A stretch of 64,000 nucleotides of DNA, from contig NW_004797295.1 in assembly GCF_000002075.1 (NCBI RefSeq), positions 366,993 through 430,992 of the forward strand, written 5' to 3'. Source of the DNA: Aplysia californica (lineage: Eukaryota; Mollusca; Gastropoda; Aplysiida; Aplysiidae). Below, piece by piece: positions 12,401 to 27,400 of this stretch (position 1 is its first letter; each line of letters opens with the position of its first letter). The notes under the pieces were generated by a model. It ran no database searches and was not told where the DNA came from. It saw nothing but the letters and a program-made list of their open reading frames with translations. The position numbers were made by a program, and so were the translations under genes.

Positions 12401-15400
12401 CTTGAAGCCTCCTACGTCATTCGCAAGGTTTGTGAATATTTTGTTGCAAAATGTAGTTCTCTCCGAGGTCAAAATTATAGTGGAGAACCCTTATGCTTAC
12501 TCTTCTTTTTTCTTGGAGACTAATCTCAGGACTGTCTTCTATTTAAAATGTGCATGATTTTGTTTGGAATCATTTTTTTTATCTGTTTTTGTTTTCACCT
12601 GTTTTTCATTTTTCATTTTAGGTTCTTTGCTGTGGTGGGCACTACCTGTATATCTTTTAAACATCATCATCCTTTTTTGCTTCTGGGCTTGAGAGAATGG
12701 TTAGAGAGCAGCATCCCTTTTCTTTCCTTCTGTTGTTTCTGGCTTACTGATTTTATGGATTAGTTCTTTAATACCTTATTTTTTTACAACAGCTGGCAAA
12801 AAATCAACTTCTCTCTCTGTAATGAGATTGTTATATATCTTTATGAGTTTTGAAAGTTCTTCTAATGGTGGGGGGGGGGGGGGGGAGGTTTGTTTCAAGG
12901 GAAACTTGATGTAAAAGATTTTTTTTGATTAAAGGGGAATCTCGGAACTTTCCCACTCTGTGTCTTAAATCATTAATAAAGGATATTGTTGGATATTTCC
13001 TAACCATGTTTTTAGACAAAATTTTCATCCTTGACGTTCTCAGCAAGTTTCAACAACAAAGTAACTTTCTGTCTTTACCCTTTTCATGTTGCCAATGTTT
13101 CTGATTAATCCAGACTGGTGTGCCATTTTGTTTGCGTCTCTAGTTTTTAGACGCCCAGCGTATACACAACCTGACCAAGTACCTCCAAGCCTTGCACAAA
13201 TCACAAACTGCCACGGAGGAGCACACTACTCTATTGCTCAACTGTTACACTAAACTGAAGGATGTCTCCAAGTTGGATGAGTTTATCATGGTAAGCTGTA
13301 CCCACATGTCTGCCGTAAGCTGACAAAATACCTTTTTTAGAATTCCCAGCAGTTTTGAGATAAAGAGGCTTTTATCAACGTAACCATTTAAAAAAGGCGT
13401 TCCTCTGAGATGTCAGCGTTGGGCAGCTTTTTGGCCAAGAAAATGAACCCTGTTGGAGCAATCTTTTCAAGGGGGCCTTTTTTCTTGCATGTTTTAGCAG
13501 ATGCAGGAACCAGTATCACTGTTTGCTGATGTCGTGATACTGGAATTAGTCATTGGGTTATTTAGTGTGTCATGATTGTCATTCCAACAGTAAGAATAAT
13601 TTTTTATGAAGTATACACACAAGACAGGAGCTTAATACTGTAAAGTCTGAAAATGTGGGTTTGTGTTGTTTCACAAGAATATTTTGTATAAAACTTGTAC
13701 ACAGCAGCAGCTTGATTCTGATAGACCTTTTTCAGACTTCTTTGCTTAGTTCAGGCTCTAAGTAGTCTTGGCTTCTTTCCAATTCCTGTGACATGTTGAA
13801 TGTTTTGTTTTATGACATTTCAGACAAAAGACAGAGAGGTAGACTTTGATGTGGAAACGGCCATCAACGTTTGCCGTCAGTCCGGTTACTCTGAGCATGC
13901 TCTGTCCTTGGCAGAGAAGCACAAGAAACACGAGAGCTACCTCAAGATCCAGCTGGAGGACATCAAAGACTATCAGCGAGCCCTCGAGTATATTGGAAAG
14001 CTTGACTTCGAGGCTGTAAGTGTCTGTTACAAAAGGGGAATATTTTTGGATTTAAACATCTTTGAGTAATAGTAAAGAATAAAAGTTATTCATTAGTAGA
14101 TTTGTGTCTTCAAAAAAATGTAGTCTTTGTTTTTTGCAGTATGCACAAATGTTAATTTGTATTCAGTTTGTTGAGATAAGGCAGATAATCTTCTGTACTT
14201 TTCTTTGTAGTTCACCTATTGTTATTGCAAAAGGGGAATCCTGAAAGTTTTCAAGACTGGTTTAAATCAAAGTCATGCATATTGTTCAAAGATATAGTTT
14301 TGTCAAATTGTTTACATATGAATCTCCATCATAGTGTGTAACTTTTTTCAAAGGACAGCATAAACAGTGGTGTCTAAAGACTTTCGACAAGACTTTTGAT
14401 TTGATAGATCTGTTGGCAGATGAGCTCTTTCAACAAGCTCCGTATTAGGTGCCTTAATCATAAATTTTTAATTATGACCTCCTATAATAGCTAAATGTCT
14501 AACTTATTGCACATCCTTGCTCTGCTTTTTTAAAAATTGTAATATTGGGCTTGACTCAGAATGACTTAAAATTGCTGTCTTTGCCATATTTTATCCAGAA
14601 ATCTGTTGGTAATGTGCTTTGGAAATATTGTCCAACAGTGCATTAAGCTACACATCTTTAGATACTGTGTTGCTTCTCTACTTTTTAAATGACTTATTCA
14701 TGTTTCAGGTAAAAAAAAATTTGAGATTGCTGCACTATTCTGTTATAGGTTAGAACAAAAAAAGTCATCTTTATAATCATGTCCGAGAGATGTCTTTCTT
14801 TTAAAAACTTGAAGTTTTCAAGCAGATTTTTCTTACGTTTTGTTCTTTAGTAAAAGTTTAATGGACTTTTTTTGTGTGTTTGATACGTTCAGGCTGAAAG
14901 CAATTTAAAGCAGTATGGCAAAATCCTGATGAGTCAGGTCCCACAGCAAACCACAGAACTGCTCAAGAGACTTTGTACAGACTACAAACCAACTGACAGT
15001 AAGTTCATTCATTTAGAATTCCTCTGCTGGGTGAGGGTTTGCTTATTTCACACTCCTTATGCATTCTAATTGCATATACACTAATATATATATTCATTAT
15101 ATTTGGTTAGTTCCATGCCTATAACGAATTTAGTATATACCTGTACAACCATGTCTCAGTTTTTAAAGCAGTTTTGTATAACATGAGATAATAATTTTTG
15201 AGGTAATAGTGTGACCTCCAGCTACAACTTTTTGCTTCTCATCCCGAAATTAGTCATCATCTTGTCCAGTACAAAGGAACAAATTGAAATAATGTTCACC
15301 CTTTACATCCTGACATCTTGCCAACATGCACATTACATAGGCTATTGAACTGATAACTGCATAATCAATATATAATTTCTAAATCTCATAGATGCACCTT

Positions 15401-18400
15401 ACATACTTCGAATTGTATTTTTGATTTAGCATGGAACTGCCCAGATACAAGTTAATCTTTTCTTGGTTTTTCTTTTTCTTATATTCATATAATGGTGTGT
15501 GGTATTGCCTTTGCATAACAAATGAGTCTTTCAGCCTTGTCTTCCATAACATTGTGTGGACCTGAATTAACTCTTTGAAGACGCATCAACAGGGGAACCT
15601 ACCGTTGTCCCAGTGTTAGCAGATAATCCGCTGATGATTTTAAACGTGTTTATTTGCTAAACTAGTGGTCTAAGGTGGACAACCCCTATATATGTATAAA
15701 GCTCTTCCAAAGCCCTATAGTTTGGTTGATTACTTTTATTTGCTTTCGAAATAGGATTGCTTTGCATGGTGTTTGCTTTAGGCCCATTGTTGCGCACGAA
15801 ATGTTGCAGATTCTAGCCAAAATGGCATACCCATGTGGGAACCCCATTGCAGACACTGTGACTACCACGAGGAGACCGTTGAACATCTTTTCCTTCACTG
15901 CCCGAACCTGGCAGTTCTTGGACATAGGCTTCTACACACACCTACAGACTTACAAAGCCTGCTCTGCTCTGGCATTGACCAGATGACAAGGACATGTAGT
16001 TACTTGAGGGAGGTATTGCTCTGCCAAGAGCTAAATGCTCGCAGCTAAAGGGATTTGAAAACAAACAACAACAACATCCAAAATTGCGAGCTCCTGGCGG
16101 CATGGTTAGATGCGGAGTGAAGAAGCTTTGGAGTTGTTTATGAATGATGGCAGGGATGAGGAGTTAGATTTAAAGTTACAAGAATAAAGTTCAGATAATA
16201 ATGATGATGAATCTGTTCCATGGGTTGGTAGATCTATGACATACTGGACCCCTTAGTCTCATTTAATCAATTTTTTTTCTTTTAAGGACAAGACTGGTAA
16301 TGTGAATGTATAATTGATTGGTATCGAAGAAAAATAGAGAAATTTTAATTTTAGTGGTGTAAATGTCATTTTTGTACTGTTGATTGGAAAAAAATAGTGA
16401 CCTGGTAAAAAAGGGCAAAAAAGGTGTGTCACAAGGTATCGACAGACAACTAAAACTCTTTCAGGTAGGTTCAGCAAGCTCTCTCTACCAGTGAAAGACA
16501 AAGAGGGAAAGACTATTTTCAACCCAGAGGGGCAACTTAACCGATGGAGAGAACACTTTGATCAACTCTTGAACAGACCACCTCCCGAAAACCAACCAGA
16601 AATTCTTCCAGCCAGAAATGACCTCCCAATAGTTACTGAACCACCTTCAAGAGAGGAAATCGCAGCAGCTATAAAAGCACTGAAGTCCCACAAGGCAGCT
16701 GGTTCCGACCATATACCACCGGAAGCCCTTAAGGCACATGAGGATACGTTGGTGGAAATTCTCTATGCTCTATTTGAAAAGGTTTGGCAAAAGGAGGAAA
16801 TACCATCAGACTGGAAGGAAGGCCACCTAGTCAAGCTGCCAAAGAAAGGAGACCTCAGCAATTGTAACAACTACAGAGGCATTACACTCCTGTCCATATC
16901 TGGGAAAGTCTTTAACAGGATACTCCTGGAGAGAATCAAGCTGGCAACAGATGAGAAGCTCTGAGGAAACCAGGCAGGATTCCACAAAAACCGATCATGT
17001 GTGGACCAGATAGCTACCCTGCGCATTATTGTTGAGCAATCGCTTGAATGGAATTCACCACTCATGGTCAACTTCATTTATTATGAAAAGGCGTTTGACA
17101 GCATGGACAGGGAAACTCTGTGGAAACTCATGCGGCATTTTGGAATACCTGACAAAATCGTCAATCTTGTGAAGTCCACCTATAATGGAACAAACTGCAG
17201 AGTCTTCCACGAAGGACAACTCTCAGAACCATTCCAGGTACAGACAGGAGTACGACAAGGGTGCTTGGTCTCACCTTTTTTATTCATTCTGGCAATTGAC
17301 TGGGTCATGAAAGAAGCCACCAGAGGCAAGTGTAATGGAATACAGTGGATCCCTTGGCAGCAGCTGGACAACTTGGACTTCACTAATGACCTTGCACTGC
17401 TCTCTCACACTCATGCTCAGATGCAAGAAAAGACCAAGGAACTCAACAGCCTATCAAGGAGTGTTGGCCTACGTATACATCCAGGCAAGTCAAAAGTAGT
17501 GAAGCTAGAAAAAGTTTCAAGCCCTGTCGTGACAGTGGAAGACACTCCCCTGGAAGAAGTGGACTCCTTTACCTACCTTGGAAGTGTCATCGATAGTAAA
17601 GGTGGACCCGAGGCAGATGTTAAAGCAAGAACCGCCTAGGCAAGGTCAGCATTCAATCAGTTATCATGTCTGGAACATGTAACGACGCTTAAACATTAAA
17701 GATGTATCTTATCTTATCTTATTAGTTATCTAGTTTTAAAGTGCCCAACAATTCAAACATTTTCACAGGTAGCATGCAGGGTTGTACTGGGGAGGGCTGT
17801 ACTTTTAGGAAGTCTAGGGGGGCTTCCCCCAGCTAAAGTGGATTCATTGTATTGTGATGACTCCACTCACCCCAGGACGGTGAGTCGTCCAACAGGTCAA
17901 TCCACAAGCCGTGGTACTTATAATTTTCGATAAGCAATCCGGTTGAAAACCATCCGTGAGATAAAAGTATACTAAACAGGGTATGTCCAACAACAATCAA
18001 TGTAAGTGCACACATATTAAGAAAAGACTAAACATACAGATGCAAACACTTAAGAACACAACCCCTCTATTCAAGCAAAATTTGTATCTCTTTCTGTTCC
18101 CTCCTACCAACTTGTCTTGGCTCAGTAGGTTAGATACTAATACTAACAAAATCACCACATTAGTATGAGACTTCATGCAAACTTTCGGAACCTTTGGTGA
18201 CACGGTAAAGATGACTCCACTAGGGAGCGATACAGAGGGTGCCCACCTCGTGACTCGAAAGAGCTGAGGAATGTAGGACTAACATGATCTAAACAAACTA
18301 CTAACCAGTTGATGTAACCATCTCCAGTTGGGGCTATGGCAACACTTAGACTAGTAACTTACTAAAATAACCCTATAAGAGTGATGAAACCTATTTTGTT

Positions 18401-21400
18401 TTACTTATTTACTCATGTATTTATTTATATGTAAAACAATTTCCTGTGTGTTTACTTTAAGACTAACAGCTAAGTCCAAAACTCAAAATGCTGCACAGTT
18501 GATTGTTATTACTAAACACAAAAGCGCCAGATGATAGAATTGGGCGGGGTACAAACAACAAAAAAAGTCTGGAAGGCAAGCAACATCTCACTGCGCCCCA
18601 AGATTCGACTCTTTAACTCCTACGTCAAGTCTGTGCTCCTCTATGGCTGCGAAACTTGGAAGACAACAAAGACTGTACTGAATAAAGTCCAGACTTTCAT
18701 AAACAGATGTATGAGGAGTATTCTAAGAATTAAGTGGCAGGATAGAATAAGAAATGGAGAGCTGTGGGAAAGGACAAGACGAAAGGACGTAAAAGTAGAA
18801 ATAGGACTAAGAAAGTGGCGATGGATGGGACACACCTTAAGAAAGCCCAGCGGAAACATCACAAGACAATCACTACAGTGGAACCCATGAGGAGCACGAG
18901 GCAGGGATAGGCCACGGGAAACATGGAGGAGATGCGTGGAAAGGGACATGAGAGAGAAGAAGCTCACTTGGAACGAGCTTGGAAGGGTGGCCTAGGACAG
19001 AGATAAATGGAAGGAGCTTGCAGGTGGCCTATACCCTGCCAGGGGTGAAAGGCATTGATGATTGATGATGACAGGGACTCGAGAAAGGAAAAGTGGGTGC
19101 GTCTTCAAAGAGTTAATTAGAAAATACTAATAGTGTTTCTCATACTTACATACTTTTTTTTTTCGCGATATTTAACTCCATTTAAGCTTCAGATGTTTCT
19201 TTCTCTTTTGCCACTTACTTCTAGTTTCTTTCTCCGTTGCCACTTGTATCAATACATTGGCAGCCTTGGCACAGCTATTTTCTTGCTTGCCCAAGTCCCA
19301 CAAATAAATGGTTGGGCAAATTCAAGTGGGCTCTAAATTTTCCATATCCTTCCTGGAATATTTTTCTCACAGCACTCTGACCTGACTGGTTACCTTGTGC
19401 TCCATCGCAAAAATGACGGGAGCTCATGCACAACTGGACACCAAACATCTCCATTTTTCATTTGTTGAACTTTCTCTTTTTGTTTTCAGAGCCTTTGATT
19501 GACCAAAGTAGTCTTGATGGTAAGATTCTGCCCCCTTTAACAAAAAGTGTTTGAAAAAAAATAAATTATGTGAATAATTATGGCGTAGTTGATTTTTCAG
19601 TTCTTCTTAGTTCACAAATCTCTTTGCTGGCCTTTTCACTTTTGTTCAACCAGTTTCATATGCTTAATATAAATTTGATGGAATTATGTTGTACTCAGTC
19701 TTTTCCGAATGTGTTATCATTTGTATATTATTATATGTCTTTTGATTTTGTGTACACCTTTTTTTGTGTGTGTGTTGACTATAAACATGCTCTGGATTTT
19801 AATTCTTGTATGAAACCAGTAAAATGCTTTCATCTTTACTGTTTAAAAAATATGTATTATTTAAATGCAAACATTAATGAGCAGTAAGATGATGTAGTTT
19901 TGGCATGCCAGTGCCCTAGAACAGAAAGACAGCAATATTAATTAGCTGATGTTGTTTTTATGAAACTTTAAAGACTCCACATAAGTGCACAAAGAATTGA
20001 GGTTGGACAAACTCCCATCAATGACTACAGTTTACCATTATGTAGACATGAAACAGAGCAATAAATTATGCATAAATGTGTCAGGGATTAGTAAGAGTAG
20101 ATCTCAAAGTTCCACACTCCCGCTCAGTGTTGTTTTTGTTTTTATTAATCTTCATTTATGATAGTGGGAGCTTTTGTGTTTTTGGTTGTTGTCATGGCTG
20201 TTTTTAACCTCACAGTAAACCTCATGAATTGGTGTTTCTGCATGAACTATTTCAGGAGTGCTCCCTCTATTTGCATCAATTTTACTTGACTCTAGTGAGT
20301 ACAGGCTTTGAGATTTTGGAAAAAAAAGAAGGTTCAAGTTCAATCAACAATGACGATGCATTCTGCTTTCTCACAGAAACATTATGTGAATTTACATGCG
20401 TGAAAAGGGAAGAATTATGCCAGTGTCTTCATATCAGAATGATCTTTTAAAAATTAGAAGAGTGATATTTATCATCAAATATGATTCATTCAAGTACAAA
20501 TTAGCTATTGTGTCTTCAGAGAACAATTGTTCTGCTCACTAGAAATTGTTCCTATGCCTGCAAACATTAAAACTTTTCTTTTTTTGCTTTGAAAGCATAA
20601 ACACTGGTAGTGGGATAGAATACCAGTCTTGGTACTTAAAGCAACAATTTTATTACACAAACTAAACCAAACTAAAAGTTTGCCTTTTTAAAACTAGAGA
20701 ATTATGAAACTGATGCTTTACATATTTTCAGTACACTGTATTGACCGTAATGGAGCTTAATATTTACTTTCCACGCATGTGCAGATGGCTTGAATATGTT
20801 CAGATTTATTTTAGTTTTTCTTTTTCACCCCAGCATACACATTCAGTTCATATTTTATTATTAGCTCAATCCAATTATTTTTTTTGCTGCGAAATACTGC
20901 ATTTGTTTTTTGTTTTTTTCAGTTGCTTGCCTTTCTTTTTATTTGCTAGGGTGAATTAATTGTTTTTACCCATTCTATATATGTGAATACATACTTCAAA
21001 CAGTCCCTTGGATTTTACTTATTGTGTCCTTTTTCATTTGCAAGAAAGTCATAGCAATTCCCCTGATTTGGATGTCATGTATCTTTATTCTTTATTTGAC
21101 AATGGGTTGTTTTGTAGAAGTGGTACATTCTGAAGGTTCTGTTTATTGTTATCTATGTAAGATACAGTAGGGTTGGATGTTCGAGTTTTGTAGTATTATG
21201 TATCAGGGGAGTCACTTCATTTCTTACTCTCCCATGCTCCCTCTATTAAATGCAGTAATTATATGTAATAGTTCCGGAATACTGAAAATGAATAGCCAGG
21301 TACCTATAACTATGTTTACTTACTTCATATCTTTTTTTAAAAAGTTGACTTTTGGTTTTCAAAATTTTAAGATTTTTCCTAAGCATTATATAATTTCAGT

Positions 21401-24400
21401 ATGGTTGCCAGTGAAATTTAAAAGACAAACATTTTTTTATGGAGGGTACTGCATAGGCACTATTTTGGGAAAGTGTTTCGAAGATGTCTTGAACTGGATT
21501 TGATGATAGATGGTCATTTGGGTTTTTTTGTCCTTTTGATTGGGCAGAAAGCTGGGTTTATTTCAGGCAGGAGTTGGAAACAGATCTCTGGGGGTGTGTT
21601 GCGACTCAGTTGGAACACTGACAAATTTGGACCACCCTACCCTATAGCTTGTGGGAATATTTGTCTGATGCTTATATGTAGAATGAAATAAAAACGTTTG
21701 TATGAAAATTACATTTTTCTTAGAATAGTAAAGCCTGTTATATTGACTTAATCCACAAAATGCAATACTGCATGCTGATTTTTTAATCCTATTGAGCTAC
21801 TTAGATGAAATGTCTGATTTTGGTATGAATACTATAGGAACCTATTATCTGAAAGTGCAAAGTGGGGAAAGGGATGTGTAAAAAACTCCATGCATATATA
21901 TATATATGAATCTTTGTTTATCATTCTAAGCAACTGTCTATATTCCTCAAGCTTATGAATTTTAAACAATGTACAATTCTTTCACTTAAGAAAATGATCG
22001 TTCAATAGATATCAAGAATAATGTAAAGAGTTTTGTTTTGTTAGCCGTATGTTAAAGGTCATTAATACATTCATTCATTTGACTATTCCTGGATCATTTT
22101 CTGCTTATGAGTCTTTTTGCAATGGCTTATGGAGGGGGCTGTTTTGATTTTTAATGGGTTCACATTCATTGATGTGGAGAACCAGGAATTAATTCATAAA
22201 GATAAGGCATAGTCTTTAAAGGGATTTCTTGTCAAATGAATGCTAGAGGGCAGTGTAAAGCTTTTATTAAAAATGCCTATTCTCTCAAATTACTTTTTCA
22301 GGCGGCATTGGCAGAATCCAGAAAGCAAATGCTGAAGAGTTCATTCACATTTTTGTGAACAACTCTGCAAGACTGACAGAATTCTTGGAACATATGATTG
22401 AGGTGGGTTATACAAGTGGAAGTAAATGTAATTTATCATGGAAATCCCTTTTTACCATGTTCCAACCTTAACATGTTTTAGGTGAATTGATGATTGTGCA
22501 CAAAAATTCACCATATTAACACTTTTTTATAGTCTGGTAAGCTTAGGTTAGTTTACAAAGGAAGACTGGCTTTTGTGTCTTAAGTCTTAAGCATTTGCTC
22601 GTGCTGCTTTCTCCTGATTTAGTGAAGACAAGGTATTGTTAATATAGTGTCGAAAAAGCAATGCTAATTCCGCACAGAAAATACACTGCTAATACAATGG
22701 ATAGGAAAAGTGCGCCCTGGCATTCGAACCTGTTGAAATGTGTTTGATTATTTGTTGTTATTTTCTGTTTACTACTGATGTCATTTTATTTCCAGGTGCA
22801 GCCAAACTCATCCAACTTGGTGTACAACACGCTGCTGGAGCTCTACCTCCATGATATGGTTCATGAGAAAGGGATTTCGGTGAGTGTGCTTATCTACCAC
22901 CTATATAATACTTTAGGATCTGGAAAGGAAGGGAAAAGAAATAAAGGGACATGTGTTTTATTTATGTTCTTATTATGCACAAGAGCCCTGCTTTTGCTTG
23001 ACATTCTGTTGTGAAAAGGAGCTTTCATTAACACCTCGAGCCCTCAAAGTGACAGGGTTCCAACTCCTTATATACTGCACATTACAGACACAAATGTCAT
23101 GCACACTGTATGAAAGGTCGAGACAATCTGACCTGTATTTTTTCAGTTTTACGCTTTAACGAGTAAGGTGGTAAAAAGTACTTTAGCTAAAAGAATGGGA
23201 ATCTTTGAGTTCTGTTTTCTCAAAGCTATGTGTCGTGTAGGCTAGTTACAACCCTGTCATTCTATAGGCATGACCTACTTATGCATATATAGGAATGTTT
23301 TGGAGAAATCCTGAAATTGAAACACAGGGGCTTGTACTGATGTGTACCTATGAGATATTTTCTTTGTTTCAAAGGCTCGTGTGGAAAGAGAGAGAAAGAC
23401 CTTGGAGCTGCTGAAAAACCCTGATGTAAGTAGCGTAAAATCTATGACCTATACATTTTGGTTCTTTTGCCAGTTTGTAATCATCATGAAGCTAAGATGA
23501 TCACTTTCTTCAACAGAAGAGTTAAATCCAAACTGCAACTGAATTATTGACTATTCCGTTTTGCTAGCTCTGTATTTGGATTGACTTCAATTTTATTACT
23601 AATCCGAGGTAAACTTATTCAGATTTTCTGAGCATTGAAACATTTCGATTTGGATTTTTTAAATTTCTTAAGAAGAAATCTAAGTGTTGGTGAAGATAAC
23701 TTTGCTCATGTCTTTGGAGCATTCCCCTCCATAAATAACTACCTCACTTTGTTTGCAGGGTCTACTTATAAATTTGGTAAAGTTTAGAGGCTATATGTTG
23801 GTGAAGAATTCTTCCAACTATATTGTCATATATTATGCTCTAAAAAATAATTAGTTGTGATCATAAATGCTCTCGTTCGATTTTCAGGCCAACTATGACA
23901 TAGACCAAGCCCTCATTCTTTGTCAAATGAACAACTTCAAAGCTGGAATCTTGTTCCTCTACGAAAAGGCACATTTGTGAGTAATGTTCTGATTGCTTTT
24001 CCTCTGTCAATGTCATTTCATCAAACTTATGCTTACTCTCTGTGTCGGTACTTGACTCATAAGCAGGGTCTCTAATTCCTTACTATCCCTCTATTTCTGT
24101 CTGTCGTAATTTGAAACAGTACTAAGGCATTGCTGTCAACTATGCAGGGGCTTTTTGTTTCAGTATCTCTCTACAATGATATTCGTCAGTCAACCAAAAC
24201 AGTTTCTATTGCTTGAAAAAAATGAGACCATAAACTTTCCCTCTAAAAGTAACAATGCTTTTTTTTCAATTATACTTTGAGTGTGCCTTTTTTTAAAGGA
24301 AACGGTCATTATAGATCATGTGCATACAGTACAGATGTAAAACACAAAAAAAGAAATGAAACATGACTGCTGACACTACTATGCTTTATGTTGGTCTTTT

Positions 24401-27400
24401 TATTTTCTGTGACTGCTTGTCATTTTTTTCTGAAGTTTCAATATAGATCTGTCTTATCTGTACAGTAGGAGGGGGGTTCAATAAGTGTTTGGTCTGGGTA
24501 TGAAGGAATCAGGGTACAGTAATGAAATTTCGCCAGCCTTTAGATAATTTTTTTTAAAAGCACCATGGTAATTTTCGGGAAAATCCGACAATAATAAGGC
24601 ACTAGTCAGCGTGTTAAATGAAACCATGCACAAAAACATTTGCTTTTTCTTTGCTGAAGCTGTGCCATGAAGCCTGTTGAATATCGCTCATTTATCAAGT
24701 TTTTACACTTGCAAGGAAAATCCTCTTCAGACATTTTTCAGGAAATGGTCCAAGTTTATGATGACAAATCTGGATTCCTGTCAGTGATGGGTGAAGATAG
24801 TAAAGGGCGCCCATCTTTTTTGGCAACTGAAGAGAATGTATCCATAATGAAGAAACTGGTTTTACAAGACCGACGTATAACTGTTAAACGGCTCTCAAGT
24901 GAAACGGGAATCAGTGTAGGGTCCTTTGAAATGATTCTCCATGACTGTCATTGCATGAATAAGGTGTCTGCGCGGTGGGTACCCCGCCCTTTGACAAGTG
25001 AGCAACAGAAGCAGAGGGTTGAGTCCTGCAAAACTCTCCTTCGAATTAAGTCCAATGACACAAATTTCTTTAAAAACATCGTGACTATGGATGAAACATG
25101 GATTTATCATTTTGATCCAGAACAAAAAATGTCCTCCATGCAATGTCCTTCTTCTCCCTCACCAAAGAAGGCAAAGGTAACACCGTCAAGTGGAAAGGTC
25201 ATGCTGTCGTGTTTCTGGGATTGTGAAGGAAAATGGAAAAACAGTCACAGGGGACTACTATTCAGGTTTGCAGATTAAAATTGCTGTCTACATGACAATG
25301 CCCCTGCACACAGGGCAAATAAACAGTCCAGACAGCAGAACAGTGCGGCTTTGAAATCTTGCCACACCCAGCTTATTCACCAGACCTAGCCCCTTCAGAC
25401 TTTTTTCAGTTTCCTAATCTAAAAAAATCACTGACTGAAAGGACGTCATTTCCATGACAATGAGGACGCCATTGAAGCTGTGGAAGATTAGTTAGGGGCG
25501 CATTCTGGGTCATTTTTTCTCAAGGACTTTTGAAGGTCAAAGAGAAGTGGCAAAAATGTGTTACTCTGCATGGTGAGAAATGAAAGTATGTGTGCCAAGT
25601 TACAAAGCTCTATCTTTATTTCTTCATATTTAGACCAAAGACTTCTTGAACCCCGCTCGTATGTCCGTTTGAGTTTGCATGTATGCACCTGTTATATTCA
25701 AATTAGTAAATTCCTATCAGGAAAGACAATTGTTTTGATGATCTGTGTAAGGCACTTTAGGCCCACCTGATGGCCAGTGGGCAGAACAAGTGTTTTGTTG
25801 TTGTTGTTGTTGTTGCTGTTGTTGTTGTTCATGTTCTTTGTATGTATTGTTACCTGTCATGTTTATCCTTTATTACTCTCTGTTGGCTCTCCTGTTGGTC
25901 TGTGTCTTTGTTACTACAGTTTCATTCTTTTTCTTTTTCAACATTAAGGTGGACAAAAGTACTTGCTTGTTACTGTTTGACTCCTTTGTAGACTCAATAT
26001 AGTCTTTCAACCACACCCCTGATCTTCTGATAGGAAAGATCTACACCTGGCCTTCTCGGACAAGGGTGAAAAATCTCGGAGGGCCCGTGTGCAAGTTGCA
26101 CACGTTAAAGATCCCTTGGTGGTCTAAAATCGATAAGAGTAGGCTTCGGCCGCCACCCGGGCAAAATTCAAAATTTCCTACCAACTGAAAATATTAGGTG
26201 TGTCCAGCGCGCTCATAATATGACCGTATGCAGTTGCGAGCGCCGTAAAACACTTTACAAAAACAAACAAACAAAGACTCAATATAAGTCTTTTCTGAAG
26301 CAGACTTTTTGGTCTCCTGTGGGAAGACTAGGTTGAGAGGCAGTATTCTAGGCAGGAAAATAATATAAATTGGACCATACTTGGATGCGCATCTTGAAAA
26401 TTGTAAATTGCGATACAAGTTTGTAATCTACTGTGCCGTCGTGTCCCGCGAAAGACAGCCGACTGTAAGTCAAAGTTTCACATGTTTTATATCAAGTCAA
26501 GCATTTGTTCCTGGATGGGTCATTGTGTGTGGTCACGTTCATTTCTTTTTTGCGTCACTGTTTAATATTGTTTTTAGTTTTTTGACAGTTTTTGATATTC
26601 CATAACTACTGTGTTCCATACAGGTATCAGCAGATTCTCCGTTATCACATGGAGCACAGGGAATATGTGCATGTTATTGAGGCATGCAAAAAATTTGGGT
26701 AAGTAGGAAACTGGGAATGTGAACAGCTTTCCAGGGTAGGTAAAAAATGTTTGTGCTTCAATCTGCTAGTTTTGTATGCCCCTTTTTCTTCTTGTTGATG
26801 TTACTGTAGTCGTCCTCTTCTGGATCCTGAGAAAATATTGCTTTGTTGTGCCAGCCCTTTTATTGTTTCATTTTAATTCTTGAGGTTTGAAAATATCTAG
26901 AAAGGCTATATTGTGGTGCTTGTTTTGGATGCCTTCAAATAATTGGGGGGGTTTTTAAGTACAGAAGTATACCCGACATTTGCAGCAGTTAATGAGTCTC
27001 AAATTTAAACTTGTTGTATTTACTTATTTTGACAGAAGTTACTAATTGTCTTATGCTATGTGCTTTATTATTGCAACGAAAGATCTGAGTTGCTGAATTT
27101 CGCGCGCTCATATGACCTTATGCAGTTGCAAGCACCGTAAAACTCCTACAAAAAAAACAATGAGTTGCTGAATTGAGACGACAAACGTTTGTGATAGTGA
27201 TGGAAAATTGTTGAGACTGTAGAGCATTGTTATAAACTGGTCCAAATTGATCGGACTCTTCTTCATTTTTCCTTTACAAAAGTCCTTCTAAACAAGGGCT
27301 GAAATATGAGATATACTGTTTCTTATCTCTTTTAACTTTTTCAGCCAACAGGATCCCCAACTGTGGGTGCAGGCTTTGTCTTACTTCGCAAGCAAAGAGG

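Larger units (their letters stand above)
15571..19112. mobile_element. piggyBac-type element with nested LINEs (VPS11 intron 15)
   Basis: The ends are inverted repeats: CTCTTTGAAGACGCA on the left, and its reverse complement TGCGTCTTCAAAGAG on the right. Each end is flanked by TTAA (15567-15570 and 19113-19116). TTAA target duplication and this type of terminus are typical of the piggyBac superfamily. The 3.5-kb interior is mostly later insertions: a LINE 3' end at about 15780-16080 and a larger LINE from about 16465 to 19075. Sequence at about 16080-16240, including an acidic-coding stretch, may be leftover piggyBac sequence. No intact transposase was seen. Confidence 0.75.
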
